A stretch of 35,523 bases of DNA from assembly GCA_002718585.1 (NCBI GenBank), contig PBFG01000020.1, positions 45,959-81,481 on the forward strand, read 5' to 3'. The notes under the pieces are model-generated. The model had not been told where the DNA came from. It did not search any database and saw only the letters and a list, made by a program, of their open reading frames with translations. Shown in pieces: positions 1-8,403 of the stretch. This DNA comes from Fidelibacterota bacterium (GTDB lineage: Bacteria; Fidelibacterota; Marinisomatia; SCGC-AAA003-L08; D37C17). The translations under genes and the position numbers were made by a program. How positions within the stretch are numbered: position 1 is the stretch's first letter; each line of letters opens with the position of its first letter.

Positions 1-3000
1 CCATTAAATTCAGCATTTGGAGTATAGGTAGCTGTACCATCATTATTATTAACAATAAGGCCATTTATTGTAATATCAATAATATTATAGTTTAAATCAT
101 CATCATCAACATCTTCACCATTAAATGAAATAATAACTTGTGTATCTTCATCAGTAGATTCAGCGCTATCAATAGCTGTTGGAGCATCATTAACTGGATT
201 TACTGTAATCTCAACAGTTTGTGAATCTTGACCTCCAGAGCCATCAAAAACTGTTATTTCAACAGTTTCTAAACCATTTAAAGTGTTAAAATTTAAAGGA
301 GATGTTACTATAATATTTGCCTGACCTCCATCAACAGGTGTGGAATCTACAATTTCAACATCACATGATAAATTAAAACCAAGAGGATTACATGTAAAAC
401 TAAATTCATCTTCTAAATCAATATCACTTACATCAACTGAAAAAGTTCTTAAACTAACATCTACTTCATCTTCATCAAATGAAAAACTTGTGAGATTATC
501 TAAACTTAAAACTGGGGGGTCATTAACTGGATTAATAGTTATTAAAACTCTTGCCTCATTTGATTCAAGATTATTATTTGAATCAATATCATTATCTTCT
601 ACTTTAAAAAATAAACTATCAATACCATTAAAATCTTGATTCGGGTTATATGTTACGGTTCCATCATTATTATTGATAATACTTCCATTAGCCGGAGCAA
701 ATCCATTTTCAATTAAATAATATGTTAAGTCATAATTTTCAATATCAGTTGCTGATAAACTAAAAGTTGATGGGGTATCTTCACTTGTGGATGTTGAAAA
801 ATCATTTGAAACAGGTGCATCATTTATCGGATTAACAGTAACTGTTATATCTTGGGAATCTTGACCCCCATCACCATCGTTTGCAACGATCTGAAAATCT
901 GCACTGCCAAAAAAATGTTCTGTAATATTTGAAAAAATGATATCAGTACCATTCACTTCACATCCAACATTTACTCCATATGGATTACATTCATAAAAAA
1001 ATGAATTAATATCACTATCAGAATATAATGGATTAACTACATCATCAACTGCATTAACAACTAAAGTACTAGATATAGTATCCTCATCAAAAGATAAATT
1101 ATCAATAAAATCAAGTATTGGTGGATCATTAATATTATTTACACATACAATGAAATCTTGAGAGTAAGTGTCATTTGATGTTCCAGAATCATCAGTTAAT
1201 GTTAAATTAAAAACTTGTGTTCCCTTAAAATCTTCAATAGATATAAAAGTCATCTGATTTAAATCATTAGATTCATCATAAAAATTAGTTTCATTCTGAA
1301 ATAAAATTTGGTCATTTAATATATCTCCTGAGATTTCATTACCAACAGGAGTCAAAATGTAACTAATTGTTTGTTGAGGATTAACATTATAATATTCATG
1401 TGAATCTATATCAGATATGTATAAATCATATACAATAGAGCTATCTTCATTAAATTGTATTTCACAATCATCAATAAATTCAAAACTAGGTGTATCATTT
1501 ATTGGATTAACTGTAAGCAAAAATTCTTTACTAGAAGAGTTAGACTGATCCGAAACAGATACGATTACGTTTACATCACCATTCCAATCAGCCTCAGGTG
1601 TAATTGACAAAACCCACTCACCATTAATAAAGTTAGCTTCTAAAGAGGTTCCATATGAAATGTGCTGTGTATATTCATCATAAACATTAACATTTAAATC
1701 TGCAATGTTATCATCTACATCTGTAATATCTAATGATAATATAAAAACACCATCCTCATCTACATTTTGATTATCAATATTTGCAATTTCAGGAGGGTTA
1801 TTATTATTTGCATCTATAACTTCTACATTCCAGGTATATGTATCCTGTTGGGTTCCATTAACTCCGTTTTCACTATTAAAATCAATGAGTTTAATAGTAA
1901 TACTGAAGTTTCCAAGTGTATTTGGATACCATAAAAAATTAGCATACTGATTATTTGCAGTTGTTTCTATTGAACTATTTCCACCTCCAGGCTGTGAAGC
2001 TATAGAAAAATCAAACTGGATATCATCAACGTCAGCACTGGATGGATCTATTAAAAATGAGTATTCCCTATTAATTACAATAGTTGATGGAGGTGCAGGT
2101 ATATTATTCAAATTTGGTTGATCATTAATAGAAATTACAACAATTTGGAACTGTTCTTCATAACAATCTAAGCTACTATCACATGCTCTTAATATTGGAT
2201 TACCCAAACCATGCTTATTAGTATTAAAACTAATAGTCAAATCAGTACCGATAAATGAAGTGGATATAACAGTTTCAAGATCACCTAAATTTATCAATGA
2301 ATAGCTCAAATTTGGACCATCTTCAATATCATCAAAATGGTTTGATAAATCAATCGTAATAGCATTACTATCCTCATTTACAGAAATATCATTTATATTC
2401 TGAATAAGTTGTACAGAATCATTAACTGAATTAACTGTAACAGTAACATCCTGAGAATCTGATAAATTTGAATCACTTACAGTAATAGTTATAATTTCTG
2501 AACCATTATAATTCTCTGGAAAGAAAACTGTGAGCTGGCTACCATTAATAGAACACCCTATATTATTACCTTGAGGATTGCAAGCATAAGTCAAAAAATC
2601 ATCTTCAATATCCGTTGCACTTAGAATAATAATTTCAGAGTTTTCATCTTCTTGATAACTCAAATTCGGAATAAAATCTAAAACAGGAGCATCATTATCT
2701 GGAGTTACAGTAACATTAATGTTTTGAGTATCACTTCCACCATTTCCATCCTGAACAAAAATTTCAATTGATTCAGTTCCAAAATAATTAGCTGAAGAAG
2801 ACAAAGTAAGCTGACTCCCATTAACATTACAGTTAATATTACCTAATGAGTTGCATCCATAACTAAGATTATCTCCATCAATATCATTTGCTGAAATATT
2901 TATAATTACCGATTGATCTTCAATAAATGAGACATTATCAATATTTTCTAAAATTGGATTATCATTAACTGCAATAACACTAACTTGAACTATCTGACTA

Positions 3001-3599
3001 TCCGATCCACCCTGAATATCGGATACAGAAATATTAACAGATTCGGTCCCATTAAAATTTTGAGGAGACGTAAAAGTAATATTATTTTGATTCACAGAAC
3101 AATTAATATTTGCACTAATAGGATTACAATTATAAAATAAATCATTACTATCAACATCTGTTGCATTAACTGTAATCATTTGAGATTCGTCTTCGAGATA
3201 GCTAACGTTATTTATAAATTCCAATATAGGATCATCATTTACCTCAGTTACTTCTAAATTAAAAATTTCTGAATCAGTTTCAGTTCCATCTGAAACAATT
3301 ACCTCAACTTGAATAATCCCATTAAAATTAAGATTAGGCACAATTGTTAAAAGACCTTGTTGGTTTATTGATTCATTTCCATTACCATCAATATTTAAAA
3401 AATATTGTATTAAATCATTATCATCATCAGAAACAATAACATTATAAATGAAGGTTTGATCCTCTGTAACGGTCTGGTTACCAATTTGCTGAATCTCAGG
3501 AGGAGAATTCCTTAAGTTTTCTTCTGAATCACTAAATTCACTAGGTAAAATTATACTTGTAAATATTCCACTGAAAAATATAACAAGTAATTCCTTCAT
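1..3599 (-). CDS. Giant secreted tandem cadherin-like repeat protein, C-terminus beyond the left edge
   Basis: The frame is open from an ATG at 3599 to base 1, giving at least 1199 residues with no stop seen. Residues 1-20 look like a signal peptide (MKELLVIFF followed by hydrophobic residues). The rest is about twelve repeats of 85-125 residues. Each starts near a V-N-x-V/I-N-D-x-P motif followed about 15 residues later by E-D, at roughly residues 25, 120, 211, 301, 390, 491, 600, 700, 825, 925, 1025 and 1135. Many repeats end in D-G-x-G-G-x-D-S-Q. This is the cadherin-like/tandem-95 (VCBS-like) pattern of calcium-binding Ig-like domains in bacterial surface adhesins; adhesion is inferred from that family. 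At least five repeats carry a C-N-P/S-x-x...C pair. It begins 9 bases after the upstream orphan gene's stop, without a clear Shine-Dalgarno. The missing C-terminus would show the anchoring or secretion signal. Confidence 0.9.
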   Translation of the reverse strand, partial: MKELLVIFFSGIFTSIILPSEFSDSEENLRNSPPEIQQIGNQTVTEDQTFIYNVIVSDDDNDLIQYFLNIDGNGNESINQQGLLTIVPNLNFNGIIQVEVIVSDGTETDSEIFNLEVTEVNDDPILEFINNVSYLEDESQMITVNATDVDSNDLFYNCNPISANINCSVNQNNITFTSPQNFNGTESVNISVSDIQGGSDSQIVQVSVIAVNDNPILENIDNVSFIEDQSVIINISANDIDGDNLSYGCNSLGNINCNVNGSQLTLSSSANYFGTESIEIFVQDGNGGSDTQNINVTVTPDNDAPVLDFIPNLSYQEDENSEIIILSATDIEDDFLTYACNPQGNNIGCSINGSQLTVFFPENYNGSEIITITVSDSNLSDSQDVTVTVNSVNDSVQLIQNINDISVNEDSNAITIDLSNHFDDIEDGPNLSYSLINLGDLETVISTSFIGTDLTISFNTNKHGLGNPILRACDSSLDCYEEQFQIVVISINDQPNLNNIPAPPSTIVINREYSFLIDPSSADVDDIQFDFSIASQPGGGNSSIETTANNQYANFLWYPNTLGNFSITIKLIDFNSENGVNGTQQDTYTWNVEVIDANNNNPPEIANIDNQNVDEDGVFILSLDITDVDDNIADLNVNVYDEYTQHISYGTSLEANFINGEWVLSITPEADWNGDVNVIVSVSDQSNSSSKEFLLTVNPINDTPSFEFIDDCEIQFNEDSSIVYDLYISDIDSHEYYNVNPQQTISYILTPVGNEISGDILNDQILFQNETNFYDESNDLNQMTFISIEDFKGTQVFNLTLTDDSGTSNDTYSQDFIVCVNNINDPPILDFIDNLSFDEDTISSTLVVNAVDDVVNPLYSDSDINSFFYECNPYGVNVGCEVNGTDIIFSNITEHFFGSADFQIVANDGDGGQDSQDITVTVNPINDAPVSNDFSTSTSEDTPSTFSLSATDIENYDLTYYLIENGFAPANGSIINNNDGTVTYNPNQDFNGIDSLFFKVEDNDIDSNNNLESNEARVLITINPVNDPPVLSLDNLTSFSFDEDEVDVSLRTFSVDVSDIDLEDEFSFTCNPLGFNLSCDVEIVDSTPVDGGQANIIVTSPLNFNTLNGLETVEITVFDGSGGQDSQTVEITVNPVNDAPTAIDSAESTDEDTQVIISFNGEDVDDDDLNYNIIDITINGLIVNNNDGTATYTPNAEFN

Positions 3600-3608
3600 T
3601 TAATCTAT

Positions 3609-4043
3609 TTACTGATGTAGCCTAGCAGATAAGCCCTGTATTGTAAGTATGAATTTTTGAACTTCGATTTGCATTACGAATAATTCATCAATCGTATAAA
3701 ATATATCAGTAGGATATACCTCTTCATCGAAATACATCATAAAATTTGATTCAAGCTTTAATTGATACTCTCTAATTATTTCTTTTTTGCTTATTTTTTG
3801 CTTGAGGAGATTGAGTGGAAATTTTATTTGACCGTTTGATGTTAAATGAAACAAGGGTATAAGACCATAATCTATACTTTTACATTTGAAAGTCATGGTA
3901 CCATATCCTTCACCGCGACCCCATGAAACTGAATCAGCTTCATCTTCAGTAAATTTAACTAAATCTACGACTATATTAGAAATTCTAGTTTGACAAGATT
4001 CTTTTATAGTTTTAATGAATAAATCTTTATCCCACTTAGCCAA
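3609..4043 (-). CDS. Conserved-looking hypothetical protein (144 aa)
   Basis: The start is a TTG at 4043 preceded by a good Shine-Dalgarno (GAGAGGA on the minus strand, about 6 bases away), which makes this a real gene. The protein is soluble, without signal peptide or membrane segment. A central stretch (about residues 38-75) has W-G-R-G-E-G-Y-G followed by beta-rich sequence with a 'LTSNGQIKFPLN' segment. That layout resembles small domains sometimes attached to nuclease-like DUF proteins, but I cannot name a family. It lies between DUF2905 and the giant repeat protein on the same strand, 9 bases before the latter. Function unknown. Confidence 0.75.
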   Translation of the reverse strand: MAKWDKDLFIKTIKESCQTRISNIVVDLVKFTEDEADSVSWGRGEGYGTMTFKCKSIDYGLIPLFHLTSNGQIKFPLNLLKQKISKKEIIREYQLKLESNFMMYFDEEVYPTDIFYTIDELFVMQIEVQKFILTIQGLSARLHQ

Positions 4044-4124
4044 TGAAATCCTCTCTCTATTTGAATGTATAATATAAGAAATTTATTGCCTAAAATGTTA
4101 GCAAAATTTAGAAGAAGAAATGAC

Positions 4125-4346
4125 CTATCTGAAAAATTTTGAAATAATATTTATTATTATTGAAAAGATTATGCTAATTATCAGCATACTAGTAAATGGA
4201 AAAAAAATTTTTATATTCTCAGACTCATATTTTAAATCACCAAATAAATTACCTAAAAAACCCAATCTATCTCCAAAAATAAAAAAAATCAAACCCAATA
4301 CTGAAATTGTAAAACCTATATAGATTAAACACTTACCTATTTCCAT
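4125..4346 (-). CDS. DUF2905 family small membrane protein
   Basis: 73 residues with two hydrophobic segments (about 5-25 and 47-70). The pattern is characteristic of DUF2905: an N-terminal 'IGKCLIYIG' helix, a short loop with G-x-L-G-N-L-F-G-D (usually G-x-L-P-G-D), then 'IKIFFPFTSMLIIS'. It is an inner-membrane protein of unknown function. An open frame on the opposite strand covers the same bases, but this strand matches a known family. It follows the tRNA-fMet terminator, so it probably has its own promoter within 4347-4415, where I see no clear consensus. Confidence 0.85.
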   Translation of the reverse strand: MEIGKCLIYIGFTISVLGLIFFIFGDRLGFLGNLFGDLKYESENIKIFFPFTSMLIISIIFSIIINIISKFFR

Positions 4347-4415
4347 AAAGAATTACATTAATTAACAAAATAATACTTTTCATAGATTTAAAATACAAAA
4401 CAATACTAAAATAAA

Positions 4416-4440
4416 AAAGGGGATCATGATGATCCCCTTT
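4416..4440 (-). terminator. Intrinsic terminator after tRNA-fMet
   Basis: A perfect 11-base inverted repeat (arms 4416-4426 and 4430-4440, loop TGA). On the minus strand it reads AAAGGGGATCA - loop - TGATCCCCTTT and runs directly into further T residues (the A run at 4413-4418 on the plus strand). The GC-rich stem stands out against the AT-rich background. It terminates the minus-strand transcript carrying the initiator tRNA. Confidence 0.85.
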
Positions 4441-4476
4441 AAGTATCTCCTCATCAGACACTTTACCGCGCACACT
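4416..4476 (-). ncRNA. Possible small RNA or structured tRNA trailer between tRNA-fMet and its terminator
   Basis: On the minus strand, a TATAAT hexamer (4477-4482) is followed by a 61-base segment with two consecutive hairpins. The first has arms 4456-4463 and 4441-4448 (AAGTGTCT/AGATACTT, 8 pairs including one G-U, loop GATGAGG). The second is the perfect terminator stem at 4416-4440. This could be an independent small RNA. It could equally be only the 3' trailer of the tRNA precursor, because no -35 match lies at the right distance. No known RNA family is recognised. Confidence 0.2.
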
Positions 4477-4494
4477 ATTATACGGTATTTTTTG

Positions 4495-4568
<74 letters not shown>

Positions 4569-4634
4569 TCAATTCTTTTATAAATAGAGCAAATAATATA
4601 AAAATAATACCTAAGAAAAAACAAATACTAATTT

Positions 4635-4658
4635 AATAACTAAGCATGCTTAATTATT
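4635..4658 (-). other. Inverted repeat downstream of der, weak terminator or processing hairpin
   Basis: On the minus strand it reads AATAATTAAG-CATG-CTTAGTTATT, a 10-pair stem with one G-U pair, beginning 22 bases after the der stop codon. No U run follows directly, so termination efficiency is doubtful. It may separate der from the tRNA transcript, or it may be an AT-rich chance palindrome. Confidence 0.25.
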
Positions 4659-4680
4659 GTTCCATTATTTTTATTAATAA

Positions 4681-6000
4681 TTAACTTTTATTTTTACGAA
4701 AGGAAATTCTAATTGGCACTCCCTTAAAATCAAAAAATTCTCTAATCTGATTTTCAATATATCTTTTATATGAAATTCCAATTAAATTAGGATGATTAGA
4801 AAAAATTGCAAATAATGGAGGAGAGGTACTAACCTGGACAATATACTTCAATTTAATTTCTTTACCTTTAGTTGAAGGGGGTGGATAATGTGAAATAATC
4901 CTTTTTAATAAATTATTTAAATCTGGTGTAGAAATTTTCATTTTTCTTTTCTCTTCTATATCTAAAACAATACTCAAGACTTCTCCAACTCTAAAATTAT
5001 TTTTAATAGATATAAATTGAATAGGAAAATTCGATAAAGCAGGAAAATCATATCTTATATCTTCTGCTATATCTCTCATTGTATTAGTTTGCTTATCATC
5101 TATTAAATCCCATTTATTCAATACTACTAAAAGGCCCTTACCTTTATCGATGACATATCTAATAAGATTTTTGTCCTGGTTATCAAACCCTTTTTGTGCA
5201 TCAATTAAAATTGCGGTTACATCACTTTCATCTATAACTTTAAAAGTTCTGAGATTGCTATAAAACTCTATAGAATCACTAACCTTAGACCTTCTTCTTA
5301 ATCCAGCTGTATCAATTATTCGAATATTTTTTTTATAAAATTTTATGAAGGAATCAACAGAATCTCTTGTTGTACCTGCTATATCTGTAACAATAGATTT
5401 ATTTTCATTTAAAACGTAATTCATTAATGAAGATTTTCCAACATTAGGCATTCCAACGATTGAAAAATTTATAAAATTCTCAAATTTATTATTTGTATCA
5501 TAAAAAAGATTAGATTCTGATATTTTATCTAGTAATAATCCAACCTGTCTACCACTCTGTGCAGAAATATGAACTTGTTTTTCAATTCCTAATTCATAAA
5601 AATGATACGTTAAACTTTCATTTTTTAAATTATCAACCTTATTTATAACAAGTATACAAGGCTTATTACTTTTATTTATTATATCTGCAAGTGACCTATC
5701 AGTACTAGTTAAATCTTCTCTACCATCTACTACAAGAAGTATTAAATCTGCTTCATTTCTTGCAATTTCTGCTTGAAAAGTCACTTGTTTGGAGATTACA
5801 TCTTTAGTCTTAGGAATATAACCACCAGTATCAATTAAATTATATTTCTTATTAAGCCATTCAATTTTCTCATAAATTCTATCTCTTGTAACCCCTTCCT
5901 CTGGAGATACAATAGATTTCCTTTTACCAACCAACCTATTAAACAGAGTTGATTTTCCAACATTGGGTCTTCCTAAAATTGCAATTGTGGGTTCAGACAT
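4681..6000 (-). CDS. der: Ribosome assembly GTPase Der (EngA)
   Basis: 439 residues, the usual length for Der, which has two GTPase domains in tandem plus a C-terminal KH-like domain and acts in 50S subunit maturation. The first domain shows G1 GRPNVGKS (10-17), G3 DTGG (57-60) and G4 NKVD (120-123). The second shows GMPNVGKS (183-190), DTAG (230-233) and NKWD (295-298). The KH-like region is about 350-439. All GTP-binding motifs are intact. It starts with ATG at 6000 and is divergent from the TerB-like gene, so 6001-6085 should hold both promoters, but I could not assign clear hexamers in this AT-rich gap. Confidence 0.97.
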   Translation of the reverse strand: MSEPTIAILGRPNVGKSTLFNRLVGKRKSIVSPEEGVTRDRIYEKIEWLNKKYNLIDTGGYIPKTKDVISKQVTFQAEIARNEADLILLVVDGREDLTSTDRSLADIINKSNKPCILVINKVDNLKNESLTYHFYELGIEKQVHISAQSGRQVGLLLDKISESNLFYDTNNKFENFINFSIVGMPNVGKSSLMNYVLNENKSIVTDIAGTTRDSVDSFIKFYKKNIRIIDTAGLRRRSKVSDSIEFYSNLRTFKVIDESDVTAILIDAQKGFDNQDKNLIRYVIDKGKGLLVVLNKWDLIDDKQTNTMRDIAEDIRYDFPALSNFPIQFISIKNNFRVGEVLSIVLDIEEKRKMKISTPDLNNLLKRIISHYPPPSTKGKEIKLKYIVQVSTSPPLFAIFSNHPNLIGISYKRYIENQIREFFDFKGVPIRISFRKNKS

Positions 6001-6085
6001 TTATAAAAATATTATTTACATATATTAATTAATACTTAATTTATAAAATAATAAGTAATTTTTACTTAATTAAAGGAGCATATTA

Positions 6086-6490
6086 TTGAATATTAAAGAT
6101 GAAATAGTTTCAGCAACTGCAATGCTACTGTCCATTGCAAAAGCAGATAATATTGTTGAGGACTCAGAACTTAAGTCTATCAAAGATATAATAAGTGATT
6201 TTTTCCAAATTAATTCAAAAGATGACATTATAAATTATATCAATATTGCTAATACAGAACTTGAAAAATCTACAGATATTTTTGAATTTGGTCGAGTTTT
6301 AAATGATGCTTGGAACTACCAAGATAAAATTGATTTTGTATGCTGTATGTTTGAAGTGAGTTTGGTTGATGGAGATATGTATTATTTAGAAGAACATTTG
6401 ATAAAAAAGGTATCAAATATCTTGAATGTAAATCATAAAGATTTAATAAAATCAAAAGTTGAAATAAAAAGAATCTTTAATAAAGACTAA
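6086..6490 (+). CDS. TerB/DjlA-like acidic helical protein (134 aa)
   Basis: The start is a TTG at 6086, supported by the Shine-Dalgarno AAAGGAG at 6072-6078 (about 7 bases away). The protein contains the paired helical motif of the TerB/DjlA N-terminal domain twice: 'AKADNIVEDSE' (about residues 19-29) and 'SLVDGDMYYLEE' (about 92-103), each an A/S-x-x-D-x-x-x-x-x-x-E metal-binding-like loop. TerB domains are often linked to tellurite resistance and membrane stress, but single-domain copies in marine bacteria have no established role. It stands alone: its stop codon abuts that of frr on the other strand with zero bases between. Confidence 0.8.
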   Translation: MNIKDEIVSATAMLLSIAKADNIVEDSELKSIKDIISDFFQINSKDDIINYINIANTELEKSTDIFEFGRVLNDAWNYQDKIDFVCCMFEVSLVDGDMYYLEEHLIKKVSNILNVNHKDLIKSKVEIKRIFNKD

Positions 6491-7042
6491 CTAGTTTAAT
6501 ATATCAACTTCTTTAGCTGAAATTAACCCGTCAATTTTTTTTATGTACTTATCTGTAAGCTCTTGAGTGTTATCCAGTGCTCTTTTGAAATTATCTTCAG
6601 ATAAACCTGATTCTTTTTGTTTCTTTAATTGATCATTTGCATCTCTTCTAATATTTCTTATAGAAATCTTTCCATCTTCACCAAACTTGTATGCACTTTT
6701 AACTAGCTCTTTTCTTCTTTCTTCAGTTAAAGCCGGAACATTTATTCTAATTACGTTGCCATCATTATTTGGGATTAGACCTGTATCAGAAAGAGTAATA
6801 GCTTTCTCAATAATTTCTAAGCTTGAAGGGTCAAATGGCTGTACTAGAATAAGTTGAGCATCAGGAGTAGATACATGAGCAATATTTTTTAAAGGTGACA
6901 AACTACCGTAATAGTCAACTTTAATATTATCTAAAATATTAGTAGAGGCTCGTCCTGTTCTTATTTGAGAAAGTTCACCTGAACAATATTCAATTGCTTT
7001 AATCATTTTTAACTCAGTGCTTTCAAAAATTTCATCAACCAT
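6491..7042 (-). CDS. frr: Ribosome recycling factor
   Basis: 183 residues (family about 185). RRF, with EF-G, splits the post-termination ribosome. The recognisable three-helix-bundle core includes I-R-T-G-R-A-S (about 47-53) and 'VPALTEERRKELVK'. The C-terminal helix carries the usual R-N-I-R-R-D-A. The Shine-Dalgarno AGGAGGT sits about 6 bases before the ATG and overlaps the end of pyrH, so the two are probably translated in sequence. It is last in the rplM-rpsI-rpsB-tsf-pyrH-frr run, a common bacterial order. No terminator hairpin is visible before the convergent TerB-like gene. Confidence 0.98.
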   Translation of the reverse strand: MVDEIFESTELKMIKAIEYCSGELSQIRTGRASTNILDNIKVDYYGSLSPLKNIAHVSTPDAQLILVQPFDPSSLEIIEKAITLSDTGLIPNNDGNVIRINVPALTEERRKELVKSAYKFGEDGKISIRNIRRDANDQLKKQKESGLSEDNFKRALDNTQELTDKYIKKIDGLISAKEVDILN

Positions 7043-7052
7043 TTTTTACCTC

Positions 7053-7772
7053 CTATGATACTAGTGTACCAACATTATTAAATTTCATCAAATTATAAAG
7101 ACTGTTTTTATCATTAATATCTAAAACTACAATAGGGATATTATTCTCCTTACATAATGTAAAGGCAGTCATATCCATTATTTTTAGATTTTTATGTATG
7201 ACATCATCAAAAGTAAGCTCATCATATTTAACAGCATCACTATTTTTCATAGGATCACTTGAGTAAATACCATCAACCTTTGTACCTTTAATGATAACAT
7301 CTGCATTTATTTCAACACCCCTTAAAACTGCAGCGGTATCAGTTGTAAAATAAGGATTACCTGTACCACCAGCAAATATAACTATTCGTTTTTTTTCTAA
7401 GTGACGGGTTGCACGTCTTCTTATATATGGTTCAGCCAATTGAGTAACACTTAGAGCAGACATAACTCTAGTATCACATCCAACTTTTTCCAATTCAGAC
7501 TGAAGTGCAACTGAATTCATTATTGTGGCCATCATTCCTAAATAATCTGCCGCAACTCGATCCATACCTTGTTCCGATACTGCCATTCCTCTGAAAATAT
7601 TTCCTCCTCCAATAACAATACCAATTTCTTTATTTTGGGAATGAATTTTTTTTATTCTAGCTGCAATTGTTTGGGTTAAATTGGGGTCAATTCCAAAAGT
7701 TTTTTCACCAGCTAAAACCTCGCCACTTATTTTGAGCAAGATTCTATTAAAACTGGTGTTTTTCCTAGCCAT
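7053..7772 (-). CDS. pyrH: UMP kinase
   Basis: 239 residues, hexameric bacterial UMP kinase of the amino-acid-kinase fold; it converts UMP to UDP. The N-terminal 'LLKISGEVLAG' binds phosphate, 'GIVIGGGNIFRG' (about 53-64) follows, and A-G-G-T-G-N-P-Y-F-T-T-D-T (about 134-146) is the signature UMP-binding region. 'GTKVDGIY' is also conserved. It sits between tsf and frr as in most bacteria. In this genome the pyrR-pyrB-pyrC genes lie just upstream on the same strand, which links early and late steps of UTP synthesis in one locus. Confidence 0.98.
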   Translation of the reverse strand: MARKNTSFNRILLKISGEVLAGEKTFGIDPNLTQTIAARIKKIHSQNKEIGIVIGGGNIFRGMAVSEQGMDRVAADYLGMMATIMNSVALQSELEKVGCDTRVMSALSVTQLAEPYIRRRATRHLEKKRIVIFAGGTGNPYFTTDTAAVLRGVEINADVIIKGTKVDGIYSSDPMKNSDAVKYDELTFDDVIHKNLKIMDMTAFTLCKENNIPIVVLDINDKNSLYNLMKFNNVGTLVS

Positions 7773-7790
7773 TTAGTTGGATTACAATTC

Positions 7791-8387
7791 TTACTTTTCG
7801 CCTACCTGAAACCTTGAAAAATTATTAATTACAATATTTTCTCCTAAAACAGAAACTTTTTCTGTAATCAAATCAGTAATGGTTTTTGAGGGATCTTTAA
7901 CAAAGTTTTGTTCAAGTAAAACATTTTCTTGGTAAAATTTCTTCATACGACCTTCAACCATTTTCTCAATAATATTTTCAGGCTTACCACTTTTTAGAGC
8001 CTGATCAGTATAAATTTCTTTTTCCTTTTCGACAATATCAGATGATATATCTTCAACTTTTACTGATAACGGTGATGTGGCCGCAATATGCATACAAATG
8101 TCATTTCCTAAATCTTTAAAATCATCAGTGTTTGCAACAAAATCAGTTTCACAATTCAATTCTAATAAAACACCAAGTTTTGAACCAGGATGAATGTAAG
8201 ATATAACACTACCTTCTTTTGCATCCCTACTTGCTTTTTTTTGAGCTTTAGCAGCACCTTTTTTTCTAAGAATCTCAAAAGCTTTATCTTGATCTCCGCT
8301 AGCCTCAACTAAAGCTTGTTTACATTCCATCATTCCGCAACCTGATTTATCTCTTAAATCTTTAACTTCTTGAGCACTTATTGACAT
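7791..8387 (-). CDS. tsf: Elongation factor Ts (short form)
   Basis: 198 residues, nucleotide exchange factor for EF-Tu. The N-terminal UBA-like domain has 'LRDKSGCGMMECKQAL' (about 11-26). The core has the EF-Tu-contacting T-D-F-V-A motif (about 81-85). The C-terminal coiled-coil region is truncated relative to E. coli (283 residues), so this is the short, single-core form known from Thermus and others. It lies 18 bases upstream of pyrH and 16 bases after rpsB. Confidence 0.97.
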   Translation of the reverse strand: MSISAQEVKDLRDKSGCGMMECKQALVEASGDQDKAFEILRKKGAAKAQKKASRDAKEGSVISYIHPGSKLGVLLELNCETDFVANTDDFKDLGNDICMHIAATSPLSVKVEDISSDIVEKEKEIYTDQALKSGKPENIIEKMVEGRMKKFYQENVLLEQNFVKDPSKTITDLITEKVSVLGENIVINNFSRFQVGEK

Positions 8388-8403
8388 TAGTTATCCTTAA
8401 AAT

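Noticed and set aside
340-639. Plus-strand open frame of 99 codons (Ser/Thr/Leu-rich)
   Set aside because: It is the antisense shadow of the long repeat protein, which is open on the minus strand over the whole region with clear repeat motifs.
4120-4323. Plus-strand open frame of 67 codons
   Set aside because: The minus strand of the same bases encodes a good DUF2905 match; the plus frame is Lys/Ile-rich and family-less.
4450-4457. CTGATGAG on the minus strand, resembling a hammerhead ribozyme core
   Set aside because: No GAAA partner box or three-way junction can be drawn around it; the bases are better explained as the loop of a simple hairpin.
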